Below, one piece after another: positions 17,055 through 28,814 of a DNA stretch of 32,630 nucleotides (position 1 is its first letter; each line of letters starts with the position of its first letter). The stretch lies in contig JAHJLV010000011.1 of NCBI GenBank assembly GCA_018821535.1, forward strand, positions 1 through 32,630. The letters are read 5' to 3'. The notes beneath the pieces are model-generated. The model saw nothing but the letters and a program-made list of their open reading frames with translations, made no database searches and was not told the origin of the DNA. Origin of the DNA: Pseudomonadota bacterium. GTDB lineage: Bacteria > Desulfobacterota > Desulfobacteria > Desulfobacterales > Desulfobacteraceae. Both the position numbers and the translations under genes were made by a program.

Positions 17055-17675
17055 TTACTTAGCCTTGCGCACTTCCAAAACACCTGTTTTAAAGCCCGGT
17101 ACCGGACCTTTTACCAACAGGAGATTTTCATCATGCCTTATATCCATAATTGTAAGATTTTTTACAGTCTTCTTGTCCACGCCCATATGCCCCGGCATTT
17201 TTTTGCCTTTAAAAACTCTGCTTGGCCATGCACTGTTTCCAATGGAACCCGGTTTCCTGTGATTCCTGCAGCCATGCGTTTCAGGACCACGGCTGAAACC
17301 GTGTCTTTTAACTGTACCTTGAAAACCTCGGCCTTTGGTAATCCCGGTGACATTAACTTTTTCACCCACTGTAAAAATATCCACTCCGATGCTGGCACCT
17401 GCTTGAACAGACTCCACATCGTCGGTTCTCAATTCTTTTAAAACCCGAAATCCTTTATCACTCGTCTTTTTCAAATGCCCTGCCATGGCTTTATTCAACT
17501 TTCCAACCGGTTTTTCATCAAACCCGAGCTGAAGTGAATTATACCCGTCTGTACTCACAGTTTTTATCTGGGTAACAACACATGGTCCGACCTGCAAAAC
17601 GGTAACAGGAACGAGCTTCCCATCTGCGGAAAACACATTGGTCATTCCGATTTTTTTTCCAATTAATGCGCTCAT
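17055..17675 (-). CDS. rplC: 50S ribosomal protein L3
   Basis: The 206-residue L3 is one of the two assembly initiators of the large subunit and reaches the peptidyl-transferase centre. It shows [20 protein letters not shown], then [21 protein letters not shown], and [11 protein letters not shown]. At the site of the glutamine methylated by PrmB in E. coli the local sequence is GSIGNSAWP, so that glutamine appears to be absent. Confidence 0.98.
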   Translation of the reverse strand: MSALIGKKIGMTNVFSADGKLVPVTVLQVGPCVVTQIKTVSTDGYNSLQLGFDEKPVGKLNKAMAGHLKKTSDKGFRVLKELRTDDVESVQAGASIGVDIFTVGEKVNVTGITKGRGFQGTVKRHGFSRGPETHGCRNHRKPGSIGNSAWPSRVFKGKKMPGHMGVDKKTVKNLTIMDIRHDENLLLVKGPVPGFKTGVLEVRKAK

Positions 17676-17695
17676 GATTGGTTCCTGTTATTCAA

Positions 17696-18004
17696 CTATA
17701 ATTTTATTTCTACATCCACGCCAGGAGACAGATCAAGTTTCATCAGTGCATCAACTGTCTGCTGGGTGGGTTCCAGAATATCCATCATTCTTTTATGCGT
17801 TCTGATTTCAAACTGCTCACGAGATTTTTTATTTACATGAGGAGAACGCAGTACAGTAAATTTGTTGATCCGTGTGGGAAGCGGAACTGGACCAACAATT
17901 CTGGCCCCGCTTTTTCTTGCGGTATCAACGATATCTACTGAAGACTGATCAAGAAGTTTATGATCATATGCTTTAAGCCTGATCCTGATTTTAGTTTTCA
18001 ACAT
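17696..18004 (-). CDS. rpsJ: 30S ribosomal protein S10
   Basis: The 102-residue S10 is in the 30S head and, with NusB, also acts in transcription antitermination. It has [16 protein letters not shown], the loop [21 protein letters not shown] and [16 protein letters not shown]. Only 20 nt separate its start from the tuf stop, so it has no leader of its own and must be co-transcribed with the str genes unless a promoter lies within tuf. Confidence 0.98.
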   Translation of the reverse strand: MLKTKIRIRLKAYDHKLLDQSSVDIVDTARKSGARIVGPVPLPTRINKFTVLRSPHVNKKSREQFEIRTHKRMMDILEPTQQTVDALMKLDLSPGVDVEIKL

Positions 18005-18024
18005 GGTAGATCATTCTTCCTAAA

Positions 18025-18123
18025 TTATTCTACAATTTCACCGATAACACCGGCGCCAACCGTCCGGCCGCCTTCTCTGATGGCGAACCTGAGTTCTTTT
18101 TCCATGGCAATAGGGTGTATCAG
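18025..18123 (-). repeat. 99-nt segment identical to the end of the second tuf copy
   Basis: This stretch, from the tuf stop codon upstream, is identical base for base to 32532-32630. Identity starts exactly at the stop codon, and the sequences beyond it differ completely. The full duplicated unit is probably the whole tuf gene, of which only the end is in the window. Confidence 0.95.
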
Positions 18124-19218
18124 CTCTACATTAATGGTGGCATTATCTCCGGGCATGATCATTTCTACACCTTCATCCAGAGTTAATACACCTGTGATAT
18201 CTGTTGTTCTAAAAAAGAACTGGGGTCTGTATCCTGTAAAAAACGGAGTATGACGTCCACCTTCTTCCTTACTTAATGCATACATCTCTGCTTTGAATTT
18301 TGTATGGGGGTTGATGGTCCCAGGTTTGGATACAACCTGGCCTCTTTCCACCTGGTCACGTTTGGTTCCGCGAAGCAGAAGGCCCACATTATCACCGGCC
18401 TGACCTTCATCCAGAAGCTTTCTGAACATTTCAACACCGGTACAAACTGTCTTCTGGGTATCCCTGATACCCACAATTTCAATCTCTTCTCCGGTTTTAA
18501 CAATACCGCGTTCAATCCTGCCGGTTACAACTGTTCCACGGCCGGAAATACTGAAAACATCTTCAATCGGCATCAGAAATGGTTTTGCAACATCTCTTTC
18601 CGGTTCCGGAACATATGAATCCAGTGTATCCAGAAGCGTAAATATGCATTTGGCATCATCTCCGTTCACATCATCACATTCAAGAGCCTTGAGCGCACTG
18701 CCCCTGATGATCGGTGTCGTATCTCCAGGAAACTCATAGGTATCCAGAAGTTCCTGCAGCTCCATTTCAACCAGTTCGATCAGCTCTTCATCATCCACCA
18801 TGTCACATTTATTCAAAAATACAACAATGGTCGGAACGCCTACCTGGCGGGCAAGAAGAATATGCTCTCTTGTCTGGGGCATTGGACCGTCATCTGCACT
18901 GACAACCAGAATCGCTCCGTCCATCTGAGCTGCTCCGGTTATCATATTTTTTATATAATCCGCATGACCCGGGCAGTCAACATGCGCATAATGTCGCTTT
19001 TCTGACTCATACTCTACATGCGCTGTGGCGATTGTTATACCGCGCTCCCTTTCTTCCGGGGCTTTATCAATTTCATCAAACGGAACATATTTGCCATGGC
19101 CTTTCAAAGCGGCATGTTTTGTTATTGCTGCTGTAAGCGTAGTCTTACCATGATCGATATGACCGATTGTTCCTATGTTCACATGCGGCTTGGTCCGCTC
19201 AAATTTCTCCTTAGCCAT
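18025..19218 (-). CDS. tuf: Elongation factor Tu, copy 1
   Basis: The 397-residue GTPase delivers aminoacyl-tRNA to the ribosome. The G1 loop GHIDHGKTT (19-27), DCPGHADY (81-88, with catalytic His85) and NKCD (136-139) are intact. Domain III ends [10 protein letters not shown], containing Thr386, equivalent to E. coli Thr382, the residue phosphorylated by Doc toxin. The last 99 nt are identical to the partial second copy at the right edge of the window. The gene follows rpsG directly with a 65-nt gap, where most bacteria have fusA. A ribosome binding site, GAGGAG-like, precedes the ATG. Confidence 0.98.
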   Translation of the reverse strand: MAKEKFERTKPHVNIGTIGHIDHGKTTLTAAITKHAALKGHGKYVPFDEIDKAPEERERGITIATAHVEYESEKRHYAHVDCPGHADYIKNMITGAAQMDGAILVVSADDGPMPQTREHILLARQVGVPTIVVFLNKCDMVDDEELIELVEMELQELLDTYEFPGDTTPIIRGSALKALECDDVNGDDAKCIFTLLDTLDSYVPEPERDVAKPFLMPIEDVFSISGRGTVVTGRIERGIVKTGEEIEIVGIRDTQKTVCTGVEMFRKLLDEGQAGDNVGLLLRGTKRDQVERGQVVSKPGTINPHTKFKAEMYALSKEEGGRHTPFFTGYRPQFFFRTTDITGVLTLDEGVEMIMPGDNATINVELIHPIAMEKELRFAIREGGRTVGAGVIGEIVE

Positions 19219-19283
19219 CCTTTTTTACTCCTCTTGGTTAATTCCTGTCCGGAATGTTATCAGGGTATTTTTATAGTATATTG

Positions 19284-19748
19284 TTACCATCTAAAATGTG
19301 CAAAAGCCTTGTTGGCTTCTGCCATCTTGTGGGTATCTTCTCTTTTCTTGATCGCTCCGCCACGGTTATTGTATGCATCCAGCAATTCTGACGCCAGCTT
19401 GTTTACAAATCCCTTTTCAGAACGATTTCGACTGAAAGTTATCAGCCATCTGAAGGCAAGCGCTGTCTGCCGGTTCGGCTTAATGTCCGTCGGCACCTGA
19501 TAGGTAGAACCACCGATTCTCCGTGATTTAACCTCCACTGCAGGCCTGATATTGTCAACTGCTTTTTTCAATACACTCAAAGCAGGCTCACCAATTTTAT
19601 CTTCTGCCATCAGCAGCGCATCCTTAACCACTCTGCGGGCGGCATTTTTTTTGCCGTCTCTCATGACACAATTAACAAATTTAGCAGCCAGCTTTTCTTC
19701 TGCGGTTGCAGTTTTTGTCCTATTATCAAGATTGATCTCTTTAGCCAT
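19284..19748 (-). CDS. rpsG: 30S ribosomal protein S7 with a divergent N-terminus
   Basis: The 154-residue S7 initiates assembly of the 30S head. From about residue 22 the sequence is normal (AAKFVNCVMRDGKK, RPAVEVKSRRIGGSTYQVP, GGAIKKREDTHKMAEANKAF). The first 20 residues, MAKEINLDNRTKTATAEEKL, lack the usual basic MPRR.....-DP.F start that contacts 16S rRNA. The start codon is supported by a GTGGA ribosome binding site. It lies between rpsL and tuf without fusA. Confidence 0.96.
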   Translation of the reverse strand: MAKEINLDNRTKTATAEEKLAAKFVNCVMRDGKKNAARRVVKDALLMAEDKIGEPALSVLKKAVDNIRPAVEVKSRRIGGSTYQVPTDIKPNRQTALAFRWLITFSRNRSEKGFVNKLASELLDAYNNRGGAIKKREDTHKMAEANKAFAHFRW

Positions 19749-19783
19749 TATTTTTCCACCGTAACTTTAATTAACATCTATAA

Positions 19784-20155
19784 TTATTTAGGTCTCTTTG
19801 CGCCGTATTTTGATCGACCCTGTCTTCTGTCATCCACACCCAGAGTATCCAATGCACCCCTTACAATATGGTAACGCACACCAGGTAAATCCTTTACTCT
19901 TCCACCCCTTACAAGGACAACAGAGTGTTCCTGAAGATTATGACCCATACCCGGGATATATGCCGCAACTTCCATTCCAGTTGTCAAACGAACCCTTGCC
20001 ACTTTTCTCAAAGCCGAATTAGGTTTTTTAGGAGTTGACGTATATACTCTGGTACAAACACCCCGTTTCTGCGGACCACCCTTCAAACCCGGTGTACTGA
20101 TTTTTTTTTCCGCTTTTTTTCTACCTTTTCTAACCAACTGATTAATGGTCGGCAT
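19784..20155 (-). CDS. rpsL: 30S ribosomal protein S12
   Basis: The 123-residue S12 monitors codon-anticodon pairing at the decoding centre. It starts [18 protein letters not shown] and has [17 protein letters not shown] and [13 protein letters not shown]. The lysines at the positions of E. coli Lys42/Lys87 are wild type, so streptomycin sensitivity at this locus is expected. The ATG at 20155 was chosen over an in-frame TTG at 20179, because the AAGGAG ribosome binding site lies between them. Confidence 0.98.
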   Translation of the reverse strand: MPTINQLVRKGRKKAEKKISTPGLKGGPQKRGVCTRVYTSTPKKPNSALRKVARVRLTTGMEVAAYIPGMGHNLQEHSVVLVRGGRVKDLPGVRYHIVRGALDTLGVDDRRQGRSKYGAKRPK

Positions 20156-20189
20156 AACTTTCCCAACGCTCCTTATCAAATTTTAACTA

Positions 20190-20205
20190 TTGTCATACAC
20201 GACAA
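20190..20205 (-). promoter_or_regulatory. Short hairpin at the 5' end of the rpsL leader
   Basis: A 5-bp stem, TTGTC and GACAA, with a 6-nt loop lies where the transcript from the promoter at 20214-20242 would begin. It may stabilise the 5' end of the mRNA. The stem is short, so the function is speculative. Confidence 0.3.
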
Positions 20206-20213
20206 AATAGGGA

Positions 20214-20242
20214 ATTTTACTTTCGTCCGCTAATAATGTCAA
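20214..20242 (-). promoter_or_regulatory. Sigma70-type promoter of the rpsL operon
   Basis: On the minus strand a perfect -35 box TTGACA (20242-20237) is followed after exactly 17 nt by a -10 box TAAAAT (20219-20214), five of six bases matching consensus. Transcription would start near 20207, about 50 nt before the rpsL ATG. The site lies in the 106-nt rpoC-rpsL gap. An AT-rich stretch lies upstream and could act as an UP element. I see no terminator hairpin after rpoC, so read-through from rpoBC is also likely. Confidence 0.8.
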
Positions 20243-20261
20243 GTTTTTTTTAATATTTCAA

Positions 20262-23200
20262 TCAAACCTGCTCAACCTCGCCAAAAGCCACTTCTACTTT
20301 GCTGTATCCGGGGAAACCTGTTCCTGCCGGAATGATGCGGCCCATGACAACATTTTCCTTCAAACCCTTCAAATCATCATATTTGCCTTCAATGGCAGCC
20401 AGGGTTAACACTTTTGTGGTTTCCTGGAATGAAGCAGCAGACAGAAAACTGTCTGTGGATAGAGAGGCTTTGGTGATACCCAGAATCAAGGGCTCCCCTT
20501 TGGCCGGTTCTCCACCGCTCATGGCGACTTCACGGTTGACTTCCTCAAATTTTACCCGATCAACCTGCTCATCGGGTATAAAATTGGTGTCTCCCGTACT
20601 GATGACTTTTACTCTGCGCATCATCTGACGGATCACAACTTCAATATGCTTGTCGTTAATTCGAACACCCTGAAGCCGGTAAACTTCCTGGACTTCATCC
20701 ACCAGATATTTAGCAAGCGCGACTTCTCCTTTGATATTCATGATATCCTGAGGATTCACGCTGCCGGCAATAAGCGGGTCACCCGCTTTTACATAGTCTC
20801 CGTCATAAACAGTAACATGCTGACCTTTGGGGATGGAATATTCTTTTTTATCACCGACATCTGCAGGCGTAATCGTAACTTTCTGTCGACCTTTTGTTCC
20901 TTTGGTCACGGTCACATATCCGTTGATTTCAGTCAGAACGCCCGGATCTTTTGGTTTTCTGACCTCAAACAGTTCTGCAACCCGTGGAAGACCACCGGTA
21001 ATATCTTTTGTTTTGGTGGTTGCTCTTGGAAGTTTGGCAACAACATCTCCTGCCATGACCTGCTCATCTTCTTCCACTGTAAGGATCGCATTCACCGGCA
21101 GATAATACCTCGCGGCCAGCTTGGAATTCGGCAGTTTCACGCCTTTTCCGTCTTTATCCTTGATGGTGATCCGGGGACGAATCTCACTGTCCTTTCCTTC
21201 AATAATGGTACGGGACACTTTGCCGGTTACCTGGTCAATCTGTTCTTGTACCGTATTTCCGACTTCAATATCTGCAAACCGGATACGGCCGGAAACTTCT
21301 GTGATAATCGGTGTTGTGAACGGATCCCATGTGGCAATGACCTCACCCGGCTCAATGGCCTGACCGTCTTTAACATGAAGTGTTGCACCGTAAATAACGG
21401 TTTCCTTGGCTCTTTCACGGCCTTCTTCACCCACAATGGTAATCCCGGCCCCTTTTCTGTTCATGACAATAACAGCATTGTCAGCAGAAATAACGGTCTG
21501 GATATCTTCATTATATTTGAGAATTCCACCCACACGGGCCTTGATCTCGGCCACTTCAACCTTTCTTGAGGCTGTACCGCCGATATGGAATGTTCTCATG
21601 GTCAACTGGGTTCCCGGCTCACCAATGGACTGGGCAGCGACAATACCGATGGCCTGTCCGATTTCAACGGTGACGCCATGGGCCAGATCCCGACCATAAC
21701 ATCTTGAGCATACACCGTTCTGGGAATTACACGTTAAAACAGACCGGATTTTTACCTTCTGAACTCCGGCAGCTTCTATGCGCTTAACATCATTTTCACT
21801 CAGCTCGGTGTCCACACCCACAATAAATTCATCTGAATACGGATCATGAATGTCTTCCTGGGTAACTCTTCCCAGAATTCTTTCCCCCAGGGTCTGAATA
21901 ATTTCGCCACCTTCATACAGGGCTTCAACTTCAATACCGTTGATTGTTCCGCAGTCGGTTTCAACAATGGTGCAATCCTGACCGACATCTGCAAGACGCC
22001 GGGTCAGATATCCGGAGTTTGCCGTTTTTAATGCAGTATCAGCCAGACCTTTTCGGGCACCATGGGTGGAAATAAAATACTGAAGAACCGTCAATCCTTC
22101 ACGGAAACAGGCAGTGATCGGATTTTCAATGATTTCACCAGACGGTTTTGCCATCAAACCACGCATACCGGCCAGCTGACGCATCTGGTCCTTGCTGCCA
22201 CGAGCACCTGAATCCGCCATGATATAAACCGCATTGATCGCCTCGGATGTTTCCCCGTCTTTTGACTTGGTGGGATTTTTCATCACCTCCATCATGGCAT
22301 TGGCAATATCATCCGTGCTCTGGGCCCAGATATCAACAACCTTGTTGTATTTTTCACCCTGGGTAATCAGACCTTCTGAATACTGATTCCGGATATCTTC
22401 AATATTTTTTTCAGCTTTGGCAATAATATCCCATTTTTCATCCGGAATGATCATATCGTCTACACAAATGGAAAGTCCACCCAGAGTCGAGTATTTATAT
22501 CCGATATCTTTAAGCCTGTCTGACAGGATAACCGTTTCTTTAAGTCCTATATTTCTATAAGCATAATCAATCAGATTAACAATAGATCCCTTGTCCATTA
22601 ATTTGTTAACAAGATTAAAGGGCAGGGTAGTCTCTTTTTGATCCACCTTGAAGATCATATAGGAATTTCCCACTTTTCTGACTTCTGTAAACTGATCCTG
22701 TTTCAGACCGTAAAGCTGTTCAACAACAATCTCGGAAACCTGAAAAATATTCTTAAACGCCTTGCGGGTAAGCAGTTCGGTTTTTCCTTTTGTTTTTTTG
22801 ATCTCTTCATCGGTATATTTTTTCAAAACCGTGTCAAAGGGTTTTCCAGACTTTAACTCCGCTAATGCAGCCTCACACTCTTCAAGGGTTTTTGTCCGTA
22901 TCCGTGTAAGCGACAGAAGAATATCACCAGGGATCGTTTCCCAGAGAAGCACCCTTCCGGTTGTGGTATCATACATTTTGCCATCTATCCGCACCTTGAT
23001 CTTGGCATGCAGGGACAGCGCACCGGCATCAAAGGCGTTTCTGACTTCCTCAATAGAAGAAAATACGATCCCCTCGCCTTTCTGGTTCCGGACAGCCCGG
23101 GTCATGTAGTAGATACCCAGAACAATATCCTGGGTAGGAACAATAATCGGCTGACCATTTGCCGGAGACAGAATATTATTGGTGGACAGCATCATGATCC

Positions 23201-24641
23201 TTGCCTCAAGCTGAGACTCAAGGGAAAGGGGGACATGAACCGCCATCTGGTCACCGTCGAAGTCCGCATTGAATGCCGGACAGACCAGAGGATGCAGCTG
23301 AATGGCTTTTCCTTCTATCAATACCGGCTCAAATGCCTGAAAGCCCAGACGATGGAGAGTTGGTGCCCGGTTCAGCATGACAGGATATTCTTTTACAACT
23401 GCTTCCAGTGCATCCCAGACTTCTGTTTCCTCCCGTTCAACCATCTTTTTGGCGCTTTTTACTGTTGAAACAAGCCCTTTTTTCTCAAGATAATTATAAA
23501 TAAACGGTTTGAATAATTCCAATGCCATCTTTTTAGGAATACCGCACTGATGCAGCCGAAGCTCGGAGCCCACCGTAATAACCGTACGGCCTGAATAATC
23601 CACGCGTTTTCCCAGAAGGTTCTGCCTGAATCGGCCCTGCTTGCCTTTCAGAGTATCACTCAATGATTTCAACGGACGTTTATTGGTCCCGGTAACCACT
23701 CGGCCATGACGACCATTATCAAACAATACATCCACGGCTTCCTGAAGCATTCTTTTCTCATTTCTGACAATGATATCCGGGGCATTCAGGTCAACCAGCC
23801 GTTTTAACCGGTTGTTCCGATTCAGCACACGGCGGTACAGGTCATTGAGATCAGATGTTGCAAATCGCCCGCCTTCCAGCGGAACCAGCGGTCTTAAATC
23901 CGGCGGCAGAATCGGGCAGGCAGTCAGAATCATTCGGGACGGTTCAATGCCGGAAGTTAAAAATGCATCAATGACTTTAAGGCGCTTGGCCATTTTCTGC
24001 TGTTTGGCAGAAGACTTGGTCAGCTGAATCTCTTTTTTAAGTTCATCATGCACTTCCTGAAGATTGATCTCATTGAGCAGTTTTAAAATGGCCTCAGCCC
24101 CGATACCTGCTTCAAATTCCTCGTTAAAGGCTTCGATGGCATCATAATACTGATCATCTGACAGCAGCTGATATTTCTTTAATCCGGTATTTTTCGGATC
24201 AATGACAATATAAGAATCAAAATAAAGCACCTTTTCCAGATTCTTCAGCGTCAGGTCAAGAACATTGCCGATTTTGCTGGGAAGACTTTTTAAAAACCAG
24301 ATATGTGAAACCGGAGAGGCCAGCTCAATATGCGCCATTCTCTCACGGCGCACTTTCGACTGAATAACTTCAACACCGCATTTCTCACATACCACACCCC
24401 GGTGCTTCATGCGCTTATATTTTCCGCAATTGCATTCATAGTCCTTGGTGGGGCCGAATACTTTTGCACAGAACAACCCGTCTCTTTCCGGCTTGAAGGT
24501 CCTGTAATTTATTGTTTCAGGTTTTTTGATTTCACCATGAGACCACTCTCTGATCTGGTCTGAAGATGCAAGGCTTATCTGAACGCCCTGGTAAATCTTG
24601 GGATCTTTTGGTTTTGCAAAGAAATCATATATATTGTCCAA
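20262..24641 (-). CDS. rpoC: DNA-directed RNA polymerase subunit beta' with a parvulin-like insertion
   Basis: The 1459-residue subunit carries the catalytic Mg site NADFDGDQM (458-466). The N-terminal zinc site is at Cys70/72/85/88 and the second at Cys897/971/978/981. The bridge helix region [20 protein letters not shown] is near 857-876, and the trigger loop start [19 protein letters not shown] follows the second zinc site. The large insert in the trigger loop typical of proteobacteria is present. In addition, about 100 residues (574-671) are inserted between LLWETIP and LPFNLVNK; E. coli beta' joins the equivalent segments directly (WMIVPKGLPYSIVN). This insert resembles a rotamase domain and is listed separately. 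The start is 10 nt after rpoB. Confidence 0.98.
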   Translation of the reverse strand: MDNIYDFFAKPKDPKIYQGVQISLASSDQIREWSHGEIKKPETINYRTFKPERDGLFCAKVFGPTKDYECNCGKYKRMKHRGVVCEKCGVEVIQSKVRRERMAHIELASPVSHIWFLKSLPSKIGNVLDLTLKNLEKVLYFDSYIVIDPKNTGLKKYQLLSDDQYYDAIEAFNEEFEAGIGAEAILKLLNEINLQEVHDELKKEIQLTKSSAKQQKMAKRLKVIDAFLTSGIEPSRMILTACPILPPDLRPLVPLEGGRFATSDLNDLYRRVLNRNNRLKRLVDLNAPDIIVRNEKRMLQEAVDVLFDNGRHGRVVTGTNKRPLKSLSDTLKGKQGRFRQNLLGKRVDYSGRTVITVGSELRLHQCGIPKKMALELFKPFIYNYLEKKGLVSTVKSAKKMVEREETEVWDALEAVVKEYPVMLNRAPTLHRLGFQAFEPVLIEGKAIQLHPLVCPAFNADFDGDQMAVHVPLSLESQLEARIMMLSTNNILSPANGQPIIVPTQDIVLGIYYMTRAVRNQKGEGIVFSSIEEVRNAFDAGALSLHAKIKVRIDGKMYDTTTGRVLLWETIPGDILLSLTRIRTKTLEECEAALAELKSGKPFDTVLKKYTDEEIKKTKGKTELLTRKAFKNIFQVSEIVVEQLYGLKQDQFTEVRKVGNSYMIFKVDQKETTLPFNLVNKLMDKGSIVNLIDYAYRNIGLKETVILSDRLKDIGYKYSTLGGLSICVDDMIIPDEKWDIIAKAEKNIEDIRNQYSEGLITQGEKYNKVVDIWAQSTDDIANAMMEVMKNPTKSKDGETSEAINAVYIMADSGARGSKDQMRQLAGMRGLMAKPSGEIIENPITACFREGLTVLQYFISTHGARKGLADTALKTANSGYLTRRLADVGQDCTIVETDCGTINGIEVEALYEGGEIIQTLGERILGRVTQEDIHDPYSDEFIVGVDTELSENDVKRIEAAGVQKVKIRSVLTCNSQNGVCSRCYGRDLAHGVTVEIGQAIGIVAAQSIGEPGTQLTMRTFHIGGTASRKVEVAEIKARVGGILKYNEDIQTVISADNAVIVMNRKGAGITIVGEEGRERAKETVIYGATLHVKDGQAIEPGEVIATWDPFTTPIITEVSGRIRFADIEVGNTVQEQIDQVTGKVSRTIIEGKDSEIRPRITIKDKDGKGVKLPNSKLAARYYLPVNAILTVEEDEQVMAGDVVAKLPRATTKTKDITGGLPRVAELFEVRKPKDPGVLTEINGYVTVTKGTKGRQKVTITPADVGDKKEYSIPKGQHVTVYDGDYVKAGDPLIAGSVNPQDIMNIKGEVALAKYLVDEVQEVYRLQGVRINDKHIEVVIRQMMRRVKVISTGDTNFIPDEQVDRVKFEEVNREVAMSGGEPAKGEPLILGITKASLSTDSFLSAASFQETTKVLTLAAIEGKYDDLKGLKENVVMGRIIPAGTGFPGYSKVEVAFGEVEQV
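22629..22922 (-). other. Parvulin (PpiC/rotamase)-like domain inserted in RpoC
   Basis: Residues about 574-671 of RpoC run through a short strand (RIRTK), a helix with [21 protein letters not shown], a KKTKGK turn, LLTR, a helix ending [10 protein letters not shown], and a last strand [12 protein letters not shown]. The order and key hydrophobics match the parvulin pattern: hILVK, eA..iL..LK.G.dF..lAkkyS, a GG-rich turn, then f.L..G..s.pV....GYHIIKV. The two histidines expected in HILVK and GYHI are replaced by Arg and Met, so catalysis is unlikely. The match was made by eye and no profile search was run. Confidence 0.6.
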
Positions 24642-24651
24642 TGTCTTCCCC

Positions 24652-27600
24652 TTATTTGCTACCTTCTATAAGATTCATATCCAAACCCAGACTATTGAGC
24701 TCTTTAGTCAAGACCCTGAATGATTCCGGCATTCCAGGCTCAAGAACATTCTGACCTTTTACTATTTTTTCATACATTCTGGTACGTCCTGTCATATCAT
24801 CGGATTTCACGGTCAAAAACTCCTGAAGGGCATGAGCAGCTCCATAAGCTTCCATGGCCCAGACTTCCATTTCCCCGAGTCTCTGACCTCCGAACTGGGC
24901 CTTACCTCCCAGCGGCTGCTGAGTAACAAGAGAATATGGACCGATGGACCGTGCATGAAGCTTGTCATCTACCAGATGATGGAGTTTGAGCATATACATG
25001 GCCCCGACTGTAACCGGTTTATCAAACGGCTCACCGGTTCTCCCGTCGTACAACACAGCCTGGCCTGAGGTATCAAATCCGGCAAGTTCAATCAACTGTT
25101 TGATTTCCGATTCACTGGCACCGTCAAAAACCGGGGTCGCCATATGTACGCCACGCCTGTAAAGTTTTGCAAAATCAATCAGTTCCTCATCGGTCATCTT
25201 TTTAATATCTTCAGCCAGAGTATCTTTCCGGTCATTTTTTTTCTGGGTTTCTGTCATGGAAAAAATATCAATGACTTTCTGTCTGAGCTGATCCAGTTTC
25301 ATCTGATTCAGCAGCTCATCGATTCGCTGTCCCAGACCAAAGGCAGCATGACCCAGATGAATTTCCAGGATCTGCCCTACATTCATACGGGAAGGAACAC
25401 CCAAAGGATTAAGGACCATATCCACCGGTCTTCCGTCCTCAAAATACGGCAGATCTTCAACCCGCAGAATTCTGGACACAACACCCTTGTTTCCGTGACG
25501 TCCTGCCATTTTATCACCAACGGACAGAACCCGTTCCATGGCCACTGAGATTTTTATCATTTTCAGTACGCCCGGCGGGAGATCATCTCCTTTTTCAAAT
25601 CGGGATACCTGACGATTAAAATGTTCGCGTGCTTTTTTAATCTGATTCTGGGCGCTTTCCAGTATCAACTGAACTTTTTCCGTCAGCACCGGATCTTTGA
25701 CCTCAATATTGACCAGAACAGAAACCGGAACATCCGATAAAACACCTGCGGCAATTTTTGTCCCTTTTTTGACAACGACTTTGCCTGTTTTTTCAAGATC
25801 AGAAATAATCTTATGGCCATCCAGAATAGATTCAACTTTTTCCTGGGCCACAGAAGAAATAATTTTTATTTCATCATCTCTGTCCTTTTCAAATTTTTCA
25901 ATTTCCTCATCTTCAATCAGACGGGTACGGTCATCTTTTGCAAGACCTCTTCTTGAGAATACCTTTGCATCAATAACTTTCCCTTTTACTCCGGGAGGAA
26001 CACACAAAGAGGTGTCTTTTACATCTCCGGCTTTCTCTCCGAAAATCGCTCTGAGCAACTTTTCTTCAGGAGACAGCTGAGTTTCGCCCTTGGGTGTAAT
26101 TTTTCCCACAAGAATATCACCGGACACCACTTCTGCACCCAGACGAATCACACCGCTTTCATCCAGATTTTTCAGTGCATCCTCTCCTACATTGGGGATA
26201 TCACGGGTAATTTCCTCCTTGCCCAGTTTAGTGTCTCTGGCAAGGACTTCATATTCTTCAATATGAACTGAAGTATACACTGCATCTTTGACCAGACGTT
26301 CGCTGACAAGAATGGAATCCTCATAATTATACCCGTCCCAGGGCATGAAGGCCACTGTCACGTTTTTTCCCAGTGCCAGTTCTCCCATTTCTGTGGATGG
26401 CCCGTCTGCAATGACCTGACCTTTTTTTACCGACTCCCCTTTTTTAACAATGGGCCGATGATTAAAACAGGTATTCTGATTGGAACGTACAAATTTCTTG
26501 CAGCTGTAAATAGATACCGCTTTTTCAAAACTGCCGTCTTCAGTATCATTATTCCGGACAACAATCCGCTTGGAATCCACGTCAACAACCACACCATCAT
26601 AATCTGCAACAATCGTGACTCCGGAATCCCTTGCAACCACACTCTCCATGCCGGTTCCAACCAGCGGAGCCTCACTGATGATCAGCGGAACCGCCTGGCG
26701 CTGCATGTTCGAGCCCATCAATGCACGGTTGGCATCATCATTTTCAAGAAAAGGAATCAAAGATGCGGATACGGACACCAGCTGGTTGGGGGATACGTCC
26801 ATGAACTCAATATCCTGGTTTTCAACCATTTCAAACTCACCTGCCACACGTGCAGAAACCAGAGGATTGATAAAATTCCCATCGTTATCCAGTGGTGCAT
26901 TGGCCTGCCCTATGGGATGTTTTTTTTCTTCAAATGCGGACAGATGTTTGATTTCTTTAGTGGCATTACCGTTTTTAGCAATTCTGTAAGGCGTTTCAAT
27001 AAACCCGAAATCATTGACCCTTGCAAAGGTACACAGCGACACAATCAATCCGATATTCGGCCCTTCAGGCGTTTCAATCGGACAGATTCTTCCATAGTGA
27101 GAAGGGTGGACGTCCCTGACTTCAAAACCCGCTCTTTCACGGGTCAACCCCCCTGGTCCCAGTGCAGACAACCTTCTTTTATGTGTGGTCTCTGACAAGG
27201 GATTGGTCTGATCCATAAACTGGGACAACTGGGATGTCCCGAAAAATTCTCTGACCACTGCAGAAACCGGTTTTGGATTAATCAGATCATGGGGCATCAT
27301 GGCATCCACTTCCTGCATGCTCATTTTTTCTTTAATTGCCCGCTCCATCCGGACCAGTCCGATCCGGTAATGATTTTCCAGAAGTTCTCCAACCGCCCGG
27401 ACACGTCTGTTTCCGAGATGATCAATATCATCCACCTGTCCCTGGGTATCCTTGAGTTCAATCAAAGTGATCGCAGTTAAAAGAACATCTTCTTTACGCA
27501 GGGTTTTAACATCAATTTTGGTATCCACCCCGAGACGATGATTCATTTTCAAACGGCCGACATTGGACAGATCGTAATATGCCTGTCTGAAAAATAAATG

Positions 27601-28779
27601 ATCCACAAAATCCTGGGCCACTTCCACCGTTGCCGGATTACCTGGCCGCAGACGGCGGTAGATATCCATAAGCGCTTCTTCTTTTGTCTCGATCTTATCA
27701 GAAACAAGCGTTTTTCTCATGGAGTCTGAACTTCTTGGATCGACATAAAGAATGTCAAAAGTATTAATCCCTTTTTCATTTAAGAATTCAAGGACTTCTT
27801 CATTAATCAGATCACCTGCCTTAAAGAAGAGTTCTTCGGCATCCGTATCATATATATTTTCAGCAAAGGCTTTGCCGATCAATTCATTTTCAAGTATGGG
27901 AATATATTCCAAGCCTTCGTCGGCAAGTTGCTTTAAGGCTTTTTTTGTAAATATCCGACCTGCAACGACAATCACTTCACCGGTTTGAGGGGATTTTATA
28001 TCAAAACTTGCCCGCTGGCGCTTTAAATTTTCCTCTGAAAACGCCTTGAAAAAAGAACCGTCTTTTTTAACAATGCGTTCCCGGGTATAGAAAAAATCAA
28101 GGATATCCTCACTGGTATATCCAAATGCCTTGAAAAGAATGGATACTGGAAATTTTCTACGACGGTCTATTCTGATATAGATGATATCCTTGATATCAAT
28201 TTCCATATCAATCCAGGATCCCCTGACAGGAATTACTCTGGCGCTGTATATAATTTTCCCTGTGGAATAATTTTTGCCTTTATCATGGTCGAAAAATACG
28301 CCGGAAGATCGATGGAGCTGACTGACAACCGCTCTTTCTGTTCCATTTATAATAAAGGTTCCCTGACGGGTCATCAAAGGAATTGTACCAAAATATATTT
28401 CTTGTTCTTTAATATCACGAATAGAAGAAACCCCGGTTTCTTTGTCATAATCATAAACAACAAGTCTGACTTTTATGTTAATGGGAATGTCATAGGTCAT
28501 TCCCCGTGATGTGCATTCTTTAATGGAATGTTTGGCTTCACCAAATGAATATGAAACATATTCCAGAGAGGAAGTGTCTGTAAAATCCTTAATCGGAAAA
28601 ACAGATTTAAATACAGCATGAAGCCCTTTTTCCTGCCTGTCTTCAGGCAAAACATCTCTTTGAAGGAAACTCTCGTAAGAATTCCTCTGCATTCCTATCA
28701 AATCAGGAATATCAATAATTTTACTTCTGCTGCCAAACTCTTTTCTTGTACGCTTGTTTGTCAAAAGACTTCCGGTCAT
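24652..28779 (-). CDS. rpoB: DNA-directed RNA polymerase subunit beta
   Basis: The 1375-residue subunit contains [20 protein letters not shown], the rifampicin-binding region, with wild-type residues at the E. coli 516, 526 and 531 positions. This predicts a drug-sensitive enzyme. Other landmarks are [20 protein letters not shown], the switch and hybrid-binding [13 protein letters not shown], and the C-terminal [20 protein letters not shown] clamp contact. The start [16 protein letters not shown] was chosen because GGGAGA lies just upstream and the N-terminus then aligns with the family. An upstream ATG (28848) would translate the leader hairpin and lacks a ribosome binding site. Confidence 0.97.
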   Translation of the reverse strand: MTGSLLTNKRTRKEFGSRSKIIDIPDLIGMQRNSYESFLQRDVLPEDRQEKGLHAVFKSVFPIKDFTDTSSLEYVSYSFGEAKHSIKECTSRGMTYDIPINIKVRLVVYDYDKETGVSSIRDIKEQEIYFGTIPLMTRQGTFIINGTERAVVSQLHRSSGVFFDHDKGKNYSTGKIIYSARVIPVRGSWIDMEIDIKDIIYIRIDRRRKFPVSILFKAFGYTSEDILDFFYTRERIVKKDGSFFKAFSEENLKRQRASFDIKSPQTGEVIVVAGRIFTKKALKQLADEGLEYIPILENELIGKAFAENIYDTDAEELFFKAGDLINEEVLEFLNEKGINTFDILYVDPRSSDSMRKTLVSDKIETKEEALMDIYRRLRPGNPATVEVAQDFVDHLFFRQAYYDLSNVGRLKMNHRLGVDTKIDVKTLRKEDVLLTAITLIELKDTQGQVDDIDHLGNRRVRAVGELLENHYRIGLVRMERAIKEKMSMQEVDAMMPHDLINPKPVSAVVREFFGTSQLSQFMDQTNPLSETTHKRRLSALGPGGLTRERAGFEVRDVHPSHYGRICPIETPEGPNIGLIVSLCTFARVNDFGFIETPYRIAKNGNATKEIKHLSAFEEKKHPIGQANAPLDNDGNFINPLVSARVAGEFEMVENQDIEFMDVSPNQLVSVSASLIPFLENDDANRALMGSNMQRQAVPLIISEAPLVGTGMESVVARDSGVTIVADYDGVVVDVDSKRIVVRNNDTEDGSFEKAVSIYSCKKFVRSNQNTCFNHRPIVKKGESVKKGQVIADGPSTEMGELALGKNVTVAFMPWDGYNYEDSILVSERLVKDAVYTSVHIEEYEVLARDTKLGKEEITRDIPNVGEDALKNLDESGVIRLGAEVVSGDILVGKITPKGETQLSPEEKLLRAIFGEKAGDVKDTSLCVPPGVKGKVIDAKVFSRRGLAKDDRTRLIEDEEIEKFEKDRDDEIKIISSVAQEKVESILDGHKIISDLEKTGKVVVKKGTKIAAGVLSDVPVSVLVNIEVKDPVLTEKVQLILESAQNQIKKAREHFNRQVSRFEKGDDLPPGVLKMIKISVAMERVLSVGDKMAGRHGNKGVVSRILRVEDLPYFEDGRPVDMVLNPLGVPSRMNVGQILEIHLGHAAFGLGQRIDELLNQMKLDQLRQKVIDIFSMTETQKKNDRKDTLAEDIKKMTDEELIDFAKLYRRGVHMATPVFDGASESEIKQLIELAGFDTSGQAVLYDGRTGEPFDKPVTVGAMYMLKLHHLVDDKLHARSIGPYSLVTQQPLGGKAQFGGQRLGEMEVWAMEAYGAAHALQEFLTVKSDDMTGRTRMYEKIVKGQNVLEPGMPESFRVLTKELNSLGLDMNLIEGSK

Positions 28780-28814
28780 GATATCTCCCAGTGTGAGTTT
28801 TTCCAACCGTAAAA

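Noticed and set aside
20646..21569. 307-codon open frame on the plus strand opposite rpoC
   Set aside because: It lies wholly antisense to well-conserved rpoC codons, and its translation is rich in Cys, His and Asn with no recognisable domain. It is a shadow of the real gene.
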